The notes under the pieces are model-generated. The model made no database searches, was not told the DNA's origin, and saw nothing but the letters and a program-made list of their open reading frames with translations. Both the position numbers and the translations under genes were made by a program. A stretch of 64,000 bases of DNA from Virgibacillus dokdonensis (GTDB lineage: Bacteria > Bacillota > Bacilli > Bacillales > Amphibacillaceae): the NCBI RefSeq assembly GCF_900166595.1, contig NZ_LT745763.1, positions 1,830,814-1,894,813 on the forward strand, given 5' to 3'. Positions 59,021 to 64,000 of this stretch are shown here, in pieces (the stretch's first letter is position 1; every line of letters begins with the position of its first letter).

Positions 59021-60304
59021 TTAAGCTGCACTCTGTAAGCGAAAATGCGGAATATCACGTAACATTTTTTCTGGACTAAAGGCTACTTGTTGTTTACCTA
59101 CTTTAAATAATATTCGAATTAATTTACAACACAGTGCTATTAATGATTGTTTCTTCTTCAGCGGGTTTTCTTTCCTTGTTGTAAAATACGCATGCATTGC
59201 TTTAAATGCAGGATTGTGATTTACCAATGGCAGGATCACTTTAAACAACAGAGCGCGTAGCTTTGGTCGGCCCCTCTTGGTAATGACCGTTTTTCCTTGC
59301 CACTTTCCTGATGTTGCTAGTTTGAGATTTAAACCTGCTAATTTAATAATTTGCTCCGGATGGCTATAATTATGGAGATCGCCGACTTCTGCCAGAAATG
59401 CAGCGATTGTGACGTCACCTACGCCTTTTATAGCTGCCATTTCCTGTACACAAAGAATCCTACTCGTAAGCCCCTCTATCATTCCCCACAATTCATTTAT
59501 CTTTTCATGAAGGAGCGTATACTGATCCATTAATGTTTGAATCTTTAGTTTCGCCATGGTTTTTCCTTCTTGGATACCAATGGAATGGCGAGCAGCTTCT
59601 TTCAATTGTCTTACTTTTTTTAAGCCAACTCCTCTTTTTACCTCTTTTCGAATTTCTGACAGGATTTCCATTTCATCTTTTTGAGAGATTTCATCTGGAA
59701 ACAAACCCATTTTTAAAACCTGTAAAGAAGATTGCCCTTCCCAGTTCGCAAAGACAGTCGTGTATTCTGGAAAATACCTGTCTATCCATTGGTGGACGCG
59801 TCCTTGTACTGCCTGCAGGTCTTTTCGTAATTGGTCATACATATTCATGCCTTCTCGGAGATCTGCATAGATCCCTTCTGGTAGATGCGGTTCAGAATAA
59901 CGTCCATCTTGAATTAAGCGTGAAATGACTCTGGCATCTTTTACATCATTTTTTGTTGGGGAATTGTCATCCAGCTCTTTTGATTTTTTTACATGTGCTG
60001 GATTTACTACGACTACTTTCAGTTGCTTTTCCATTAGCCAATAGGCCAAAGGAAGCCAATAGTGCCCCGTTGGCTCCATACCAATAATAAAATCGGATTT
60101 CTCTTGTTGTATGGCTAATTCATCCATCCAATGAATGAACGTTTGGAAGCCTTCCAACGCGTTTTCAAAGTATAGCGGCTTTCCAAATTGAACCCCGCGG
60201 AAATCTTGTGCGCGAGCAACATGTTTATTCTTGGCGATGTCGACCCCAATAATTAAAGATTTGTCTGTCAGTTGTAATATCTTCTCATTTTGTTTATAAT
60301 TCAT
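59021..60304 (-). CDS. IS110-family transposase (DEDD recombinase)
   Basis: 427-residue RNA-guided type recombinase. The N-terminal RuvC-like DEDD domain shows GVDIAKNKHVARAQDFRG (first Asp), IGMEPTGHYWLPLAYWL (Glu) and NSPTKNDVKDARVISRLI (Asp pair). A coiled middle follows, then the transposase_20 domain with IKGVGDVTIAAFLAEVGDL and LAGLNLKLATSGKWQGK, which carries the catalytic-type Ser. No frameshift or stop, so it looks active. AAGGAGG is 6 bases before the ATG, and its own promoter lies at 60366-60394. Confidence 0.95.
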   Translation of the reverse strand: MNYKQNEKILQLTDKSLIIGVDIAKNKHVARAQDFRGVQFGKPLYFENALEGFQTFIHWMDELAIQQEKSDFIIGMEPTGHYWLPLAYWLMEKQLKVVVVNPAHVKKSKELDDNSPTKNDVKDARVISRLIQDGRYSEPHLPEGIYADLREGMNMYDQLRKDLQAVQGRVHQWIDRYFPEYTTVFANWEGQSSLQVLKMGLFPDEISQKDEMEILSEIRKEVKRGVGLKKVRQLKEAARHSIGIQEGKTMAKLKIQTLMDQYTLLHEKINELWGMIEGLTSRILCVQEMAAIKGVGDVTIAAFLAEVGDLHNYSHPEQIIKLAGLNLKLATSGKWQGKTVITKRGRPKLRALLFKVILPLVNHNPAFKAMHAYFTTRKENPLKKKQSLIALCCKLIRILFKVGKQQVAFSPEKMLRDIPHFRLQSAA

Positions 60305-60365
60305 GTTAGTCCTCCTTGGTTCATTTTAAGGGTCCAGTTTTGCTCAACAGCATTGGACACCTCGT

Positions 60366-60394
60366 ATCATACCAAGGGGGCATTTTTTGTTCAA
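60366..60394 (-). promoter_or_regulatory. Promoter of the IS110 transposase
   Basis: On the minus strand TTGAAC, 17 bases, TATGAT. The leader between it and the ATG can fold as GTCCA-TGCT/AGCA-TGGAC (60332-60357). Confidence 0.7.
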
Positions 60395-60402
60395 TCCTCA
60401 TT

Positions 60403-60437
60403 TTGCTTTATTACAGGAATGCTTCCCTATAATGCAA
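60403..60437. repeat. Compound hairpin at the 5' end of the IS110 element
   Basis: TTGC, ATTA and AGGAA on the left pair in order with TTCC(C)T, TAAT and GCAA on the right, with small bulges. It lies just outside the transposase promoter and may be part of the left end or of an RNA encoded there. Confidence 0.5.
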
Positions 60438-60470
60438 AAAAACAGTGTCTAAAAGCGCTGGCTCCCCATT

Positions 60471-60693
60471 AATAATTAAAATTATCGTTAATTCAACGCA
60501 TATATGAAAACAAAAATCATTTCCATCTATATCATTTAACATTTAGGTCGATTAAATTTCCTCAGCCTTATTTCTACAAATTATTCCATTAAACCCAAAT
60601 TTTAAGTATGTATTATTTGTTACTATAAACAGTTCGCTTTTTCTAGTATACAGGTTGGAAAAACAGTGCTTAGTCCCAATTGTAAATTTACTG
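60471..60693. other. AT-rich host sequence between IS110 and the symporter gene
   Basis: No gene. Followed by PhoP-box-like repeats and a promoter. Confidence 0.4.
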
Positions 60694-60731
60694 TTAAGAA
60701 TACTTATAACACCTTTACAAAAACTTTATAT
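60694..60731 (+). promoter_or_regulatory. PhoP-box-like direct repeats
   Basis: TTAAGA, TTATAA, TTACAA and TTATAT start at 60694, 60704, 60715 and 60726, a 10-11 base period, similar to the TT(A/C/T)A(C/T)A direct repeats bound by PhoP in B. subtilis. They lie in front of a phosphate symporter gene, which makes the reading plausible; the region is AT-rich, so chance is possible. Confidence 0.4.
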
Positions 60732-60742
60732 ATAATTAATAT
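60714..60742 (+). promoter_or_regulatory. Candidate promoter of the Na/phosphate symporter
   Basis: TTTACA, 17 bases, TAATAT. The -35 overlaps the third PhoP-like repeat. Confidence 0.5.
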
Positions 60743-60790
60743 TGGTATGGTGCGACAAGATTCAACAAGATGGAAGGGTAGGTATAGATT

Positions 60791-62416
60791 TTGGAAATTG
60801 ATATTCAAAAACTTATATTTGAATTTATCGGTGGGCTAGGTATTTTCCTTTTAGGTATTAAATATATGGGAGAAGGGCTTCAAAAATCTGCTGGTGATCG
60901 GTTGCGAGATATTTTGGATAAATTTACCAGCAATCCGTTTATGGGGGTCCTCGCTGGAATTATCGTTACTATTTTAATACAGAGTAGCTCAGGCACGACT
61001 GTCTTAACGGTAGGTCTTGTAAATGCTGGCTTTATGACGTTAAGACAAGCTATTGGCGTCATAATGGGTGCCAATATTGGTACCACGGTGACGGCCTTCA
61101 TTATTGGAATTGACATAGGGGCCTATGCTTTACCAATCATTGCAGTTGGTTGTTTTCTTATATTTTTCTTTAAAAACCAAAAAACAAACGCGGTTGGACA
61201 AGCTGTGTTTGGCTTTGGTGCTTTGTTCTTTGGTTTAGAGCTAATGAGTAATGGAATGAAACCTTTACGCAGCTTAGAGGCCTTTCAAGAATTAACATTA
61301 AGTATGAGTGATACCCCAATTCTAGGAGTTGTTATTGGTACTGTATTTACTTTAATTGTTCAAAGCTCTAGTGCAACTATTGGAATATTACAAGGCTTAT
61401 TCTCTGAAGGAGCAATGGATTTAAAGGCTGCTATACCTGTATTGTTTGGAGATAATTTAGGTACAACAATTACTGCTATCTTAGCTTCACTAGGAGCAAC
61501 AGTTGCAGCAAAGCGTGCTGCGTTAACACATGTTATTTTTAACCTTATTGGAGCGACCGTTTTTCTAATTATTCTTGATTTGTTTACAGTCTTTGCTGGA
61601 TTTTTACAGGATCAATTTGCACTAAGTCCAGAAATGACCATAGCGTTTGCTCATGGAAGCTTTAATATAACGAATACCATTATGCAATTTCCGTTTATTG
61701 GTGCTTTGGCTTGGATAGTAACGAAAATGGTTCCTGGTGAAGACTCCATCATTGAATATAAACCACAACATTTGGATCCCATTTTTATACAGCAATCTTC
61801 TTCATTAGCATTAGATCAAGCAAAATCAGAGCTTGTGCGCATGGGAGAGTATGCTTATAAAGGTTTGGAAGAAACCAATAAATATTTAAATACACATTTA
61901 ATAAAACATGCTGAAATGGCGATGCAAATTGAAGGCGCCCTTAATAATTTAGATCGAAAAATAACCAATTATTTGATAAGTTTGTCGAAAGAATCGCTTT
62001 CAGAGTTGGAAAGTGCTAAACATTCAACATTATTGGATTCCGTACGAGATGTGGAACGAATTGGGGATCATTTTGAAAACATTGTTGAACTTATCGACTA
62101 TAAAATTTCCAATAAAGTACACCTAACAGATGGTGCAAAAGAAGATTTAAATGAAATGTTTGAATTAACTATATCTACCGTAAAACAAGCGATTGAATCA
62201 TTGGAAAATATGAATCGAGAAGAAGCCCTTTCTGTAATACAAAAAGAAGATCAAATAGATAAGATGGAAAGGAATTTCCGCAAACGCCATATTATACGTA
62301 TGAATGAAGGTACCTGTAGCGGATCTGGTGGTATTGTGTTTGTAGATATCCTTAGTAATTTAGAACGAATTGGGGATCATGCAGTTAATATAGCAGAAGA
62401 CGTTTTAGGAGAATAG
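60791..62416 (+). CDS. Na/Pi cotransporter family protein with PhoU-like domain
   Basis: 541-residue NptA/YjbB-type sodium-phosphate symporter or phosphate exporter. Two inverted Na_Pi_cotrans repeats with the QSSS signature: ILIQSSSGTTVLTVGLVNAG (about 58-77) and LIVQSSSATIGILQGLFSEG (about 188-207). Eight or more transmembrane helices reach about residue 315, and the C-terminal PhoU-like helical domain (about 345-540) contains two VERIGDHFENI / LERIGDHAVNI motifs. TTG start; AAGGGTAGG lies upstream at about 60774. B. subtilis has a shorter relative, yqeW, between mtaB and rpsU. Confidence 0.92.
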   Translation: MEIDIQKLIFEFIGGLGIFLLGIKYMGEGLQKSAGDRLRDILDKFTSNPFMGVLAGIIVTILIQSSSGTTVLTVGLVNAGFMTLRQAIGVIMGANIGTTVTAFIIGIDIGAYALPIIAVGCFLIFFFKNQKTNAVGQAVFGFGALFFGLELMSNGMKPLRSLEAFQELTLSMSDTPILGVVIGTVFTLIVQSSSATIGILQGLFSEGAMDLKAAIPVLFGDNLGTTITAILASLGATVAAKRAALTHVIFNLIGATVFLIILDLFTVFAGFLQDQFALSPEMTIAFAHGSFNITNTIMQFPFIGALAWIVTKMVPGEDSIIEYKPQHLDPIFIQQSSSLALDQAKSELVRMGEYAYKGLEETNKYLNTHLIKHAEMAMQIEGALNNLDRKITNYLISLSKESLSELESAKHSTLLDSVRDVERIGDHFENIVELIDYKISNKVHLTDGAKEDLNEMFELTISTVKQAIESLENMNREEALSVIQKEDQIDKMERNFRKRHIIRMNEGTCSGSGGIVFVDILSNLERIGDHAVNIAEDVLGE

Positions 62417-62423
62417 CTTTTTT

Positions 62424-62459
62424 AAACAGCCTCGACCTTAGTTAAGATCGAGGCTGTTT
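62424..62459 (+). terminator. Terminator of the symporter gene
   Basis: 12-bp perfect arms AAACAGCCTCGA/TCGAGGCTGTTT; weak T tail. Confidence 0.65.
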
Positions 62460-62785
62460 ATGCGCATCCCTGGTCTAAACGCTACTGATGTTGTGATTTA
62501 AAGGTCCTTAAATGATTAACGCTTATTGTCTAGGCGTTTCCTATAGCTAAAAACATAGGTCGAATTTTCTGAAGTGAGGGGCTTGCAGTGCTTTAGATGT
62601 CGTATAAATGGAATGTTTTATCCATAGTGTATATATTTCTATATAGGAAAATAGAATATTTGAACTTTAATTTTAGTATTGCATTTATATCCAAATAATG
62701 CTATAGTTAATATTGTCGTTTTAAGAGATGTCATTAATACATATACATAGTTTTTAATAGGAATAAAATTTCTTTAAAAAAAAGA
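62460..62785. other. Intergenic region before the tRNA cluster
   Basis: About 325 AT-rich bases with no gene or clear structure. Confidence 0.4.
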
Positions 62786-62814
62786 TTGACAAAACTTGTC
62801 GAAAGTGGTAAATT
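62786..62814 (+). promoter_or_regulatory. Promoter of the tRNA cluster
   Basis: Perfect -35 TTGACA, 17 bases, TAAATT; 45 bases before the first tRNA. All six tRNAs follow on the same strand with short spacers and one terminator, so a single transcript is likely. Confidence 0.8.
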
Positions 62815-62858
62815 ATATCTTGTCGCTATAATAAGTAACAACGTTATAGCCTTTCTGT

Positions 62859-62933
62859 TCCACAGTAGCTCAGTGGTAGAGCAATCGGCTGTTAACCGAT
62901 CGGTCGTAGGTTCGAATCCTACCTGTGGAGCCA
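62859..62933 (+). tRNA. tRNA-Asn (anticodon GTT)
   Basis: Acceptor TCCACAG/CTGTGGA, anticodon GTT at 62891-62893 in the loop CTGTTAA, T loop TTCGAAT, encoded CCA. 75 bases. Confidence 0.97.
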
Positions 62934-62937
62934 ATTT

Positions 62938-63011
62938 GGCGGTGTAGCTCAGCTGGCGAGAGCGTACGGTTCATACCCGTGAGGTCGGGGGTTCGATCCC
63001 CTCCGCCGCCA
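62938..63011 (+). tRNA. tRNA-Met, elongator (anticodon CAT)
   Basis: Acceptor GGCGGTG/CGCCGCC with a G-T pair, anticodon CAT at 62972-62974, T stem GGGGG. It resembles the known Bacillus elongator tRNA-Met rather than the initiator, which has a different acceptor and D arm. After A73 the sequence is CTT, so unlike its five neighbours it does not encode CCA. Confidence 0.93.
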
Positions 63012-63030
63012 CTTTTGTTTAAATACGTAC

Positions 63031-63107
63031 GGCGGTCGTGGCGAAGTGGTAAACGCACCGGATTGTGGCTCCGGCATACGTGGGTTCGATCCCCACCGGT
63101 CGCCCCA
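63031..63107 (+). tRNA. tRNA-His (anticodon GTG)
   Basis: Includes the extra 5' G (position -1) typical of tRNA-His. Anticodon GTG in the loop TTGTGGC. Acceptor GCGGTCG pairs with CGGTCGC through two G-T pairs. CCA encoded. Confidence 0.95.
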
Positions 63108-63120
63108 TAATGAAAGAATT

Positions 63121-63197
63121 GGACCCTTAGCTCAGTTGGTTAGAGCTATCGGCTCATAACCGATCGGTCGCAGGTTCGAGTCCTGCAGGGTCCACCA
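63121..63197 (+). tRNA. tRNA-Ile2 (CAT anticodon, lysidine-modified)
   Basis: GGACCCT acceptor, anticodon CAT at 63155-63157 in the loop CTCATAA, CCA encoded. The acceptor and anticodon stem match the Bacillus minor tRNA-Ile whose C34 is converted to lysidine by TilS to read AUA. Automatic tools may label it Met. Confidence 0.85.
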
Positions 63198-63211
63198 TTA
63201 TTTATTGGTTT

Positions 63212-63304
63212 GGAGGTATACCCAAGTCTGGCTGAAGGGATCGGTCTTGAAAACCGACAGGGGTGTAACAGCCCGCGGGGGTTCGAATCCCTCTACCTCC
63301 TCCA
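63212..63304 (+). tRNA. tRNA-Ser (anticodon TGA)
   Basis: 93 bases with a long variable arm, as for Ser. Anticodon TGA at 63248-63250; acceptor GGAGGTA/TACCTCC; CCA encoded. Confidence 0.96.
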
Positions 63305-63341
63305 TATATAACAATAGGAAAGCAAAACAATTTAATATGTT

Positions 63342-63417
63342 GGCTCGGTAGCTCAGTCGGTAGAGCAAGGGACTGAAAATCCCTGTGTCGGCGGTTCGAT
63401 TCCGTCCCGAGCCACCA
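63342..63417 (+). tRNA. tRNA-Phe (anticodon GAA)
   Basis: Acceptor GGCTCGG/CCGAGCC, anticodon GAA at 63375-63377, T loop TTCGATT, CCA encoded. 76 bases. Confidence 0.97.
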
Positions 63418-63424
63418 TCTTAGA

Positions 63425-63447
63425 ACAAGCACTGGCTTGTTTTTTTG
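63425..63447 (+). terminator. Terminator of the tRNA cluster
   Basis: ACAAGC/GCTTGT arms, 4-base loop, TTTTTT tail, eight bases after tRNA-Phe. Confidence 0.88.
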
Positions 63448-63460
63448 TGTTTTTATTTTA

Positions 63461-63531
63461 TACGATAGGAAAAGATTTTTTTATTATATAGTATGAGTAA
63501 GACAAGCTTTTGTCATGCCAGGTTTTTTTAA
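63461..63531 (+). repeat. Dispersed intergenic repeat, degenerate copy before sodA
   Basis: TACGATAGGAAAAGATTTTT, ATATAGTATGAGTAAGAC, then TTTTGTCATGCCAGG and TTTTTTTAAT. The order of blocks matches the family; the hairpin is decayed. Confidence 0.5.
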
Positions 63532-63587
63532 TGATGTTCATATGGTAAATAAATGCATATAATTTGCAACTAATTAAAAGCTTTGAT

Positions 63588-63606
63588 ACCCTTTGAATTA
63601 AAGGGT
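63588..63606. promoter_or_regulatory. Small inverted repeat upstream of sodA
   Basis: ACCCTTT/AAAGGGT with a 5-base centre, 49 bases before the sodA start. It could be an operator or a leader hairpin; I cannot name a regulator. Confidence 0.3.
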
Positions 63607-63654
63607 GAATATTCGATCCTTTTAAAACAAAATGGATATGAGGAGGAAGTATTA

Positions 63655-64000
63655 ATGGCTACATTTGAATTACCTGAACTACCATATGCTTACGATGCAC
63701 TTGAGCCTACGATTGACAAGGAGACTATGAACATTCACCATACGAAGCATCATAACACGTATGTTACTAAATTAAATAGTGCTTTGGAAGGGCATGCTGA
63801 GCTTCAAAACAAATCACTACAAGATTTGATTAGCAATTTAGATGCTGTACCAGAAAACATTCGTACAGCAGTTAGAAATAATGGTGGTGGACATGCTAAC
63901 CACAGTCTTTTTTGGAAGGTTCTTTCACCAAACGGTGGCGGCGAACCAACTGGTGAACTTGCTACAAAAATAGATGAAGCGTTTGGTAGCTTTGATAAGT
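63655..64000 (+). CDS. sodA: Manganese superoxide dismutase, N-terminal part (cut by window edge)
   Basis: Converts superoxide to oxygen and hydrogen peroxide. The first 115 residues are present: [20 protein letters not shown], the metal His in [12 protein letters not shown] (about 25-36), [20 protein letters not shown] with a second metal His (about 80) and [23 protein letters not shown] lies upstream of the ATG. The metal-determining C-terminal residues are outside the window; the Mn assignment comes from similarity to Bacillus SodA. Confidence 0.96.
   Translation, partial: MATFELPELPYAYDALEPTIDKETMNIHHTKHHNTYVTKLNSALEGHAELQNKSLQDLISNLDAVPENIRTAVRNNGGGHANHSLFWKVLSPNGGGEPTGELATKIDEAFGSFDK

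Larger units (their letters stand above)
58717..60470 (-). mobile_element. IS110-family insertion sequence
   Basis: A DEDD transposase gene with about 300 non-coding bases on its 3' side and about 170 on its 5' side. IS110 elements lack clear terminal inverted repeats, and I cannot see a flanking duplication, so both ends are estimates from base composition and structure. The insertion lies between the short nfeD and the phosphate symporter and disrupts no recognisable gene. Confidence 0.65.

Noticed and set aside
59533..59928. 131-codon open frame antisense to the transposase
   Set aside because: Shadow of the transposase; hydrophobic Leu/Phe-rich translation without start signals.
62870..63432. 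Several short open frames over the tRNA cluster
   Set aside because: They translate tRNA genes (for example GGDRTPDL-type peptides), a well-known annotation artefact.

Overview
The window is a low-GC Firmicutes chromosome segment from an endospore-forming member of the Bacillaceae. The evidence is the Bacillus-type order of the yqeG-to-sodA block, the sporulation genes (sda, gpr, spoIIP, yqfC, yqfD), a CIRCE-controlled hrcA operon, a glycyl T-box and sigma-W promoters. An Mrp antiporter gene at the left edge and the AT-rich sequence would fit an Oceanobacillus/Virgibacillus-like, alkali- or salt-tolerant genus, but the sequence alone does not fix the genus.

Layout. 1-1033: start of mrpA and the small checkpoint gene sda (both minus strand), with a DnaA-box cluster upstream of sda. 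1.7-6.8 kb: yqeG-yqeH-aroE-yhbY-nadD-yqeK-rsfS-yqeM, a tightly packed ribosome-assembly, NAD and shikimate operon. 7-10.5 kb: the DNA-uptake operon comEA-comEB-comEC, then yqzM. 11.4-18.4 kb: holA, rpsT, gpr, spoIIP, yqxA, lepA. 18.5-28.4 kb: hemW, then the class I heat-shock operon hrcA-grpE-dnaK-dnaJ and the modification genes prmA-rsmE-mtaB. 28.6-33.5 kb: deoC, rpsU-yqeY, and the sigma-W type operon nfeD-floA-yqfB. 34-46.9 kb: yqfC-yqfD-phoH-pgpH-ybeY-dgkA, era, yqzL-recO, T-box-glyQ-glyS, ccpN-ppsR. 47.9-56.2 kb: dnaG-rpoD, cccA, trmK-yqfO-cshB-nfo. 56.5-58.5 kb: yqfT, yqfX, yqfZ and a second, orphan NfeD gene with its own sigma-W promoter. 58.7-60.5 kb: one IS110-family insertion sequence. 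60.8-62.4 kb: a Na/phosphate symporter. 62.86-63.42 kb: six tRNA genes (Asn, Met, His, Ile2, Ser, Phe). The window ends inside sodA.

Most genes are housekeeping, and many pair up functionally: YqeH, RsfS, Era, YbeY, LepA, RsmE and PrmA act on ribosomes; HolA, DnaG and RecO on DNA; SpoIIP, YqfC, YqfD and GPR in the sporulation and germination cycle; NfeD and FloA in membrane organisation.

The least explained content is between genes. A family of roughly 70-100 bp repeats, at least eight copies in both orientations, sits only in gaps between transcription units. Its consensus has an AT-rich GTATAA-containing half and ends in a terminator-like hairpin built on ACTTGGC/GCCAAGT. Other unexplained items are a GC-richer structured region next to the IS110 transposase that could encode its guide RNA, a pair of long hairpins at 56.4-56.5 kb, an IS200/IS605-like end hairpin with a decayed second copy, and a gene-free kilobase upstream of dnaG. 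Compared with the B. subtilis order as I know it, yqeW is replaced by deoC, and cdd, yqxD, zur and ispG are missing from their usual places.
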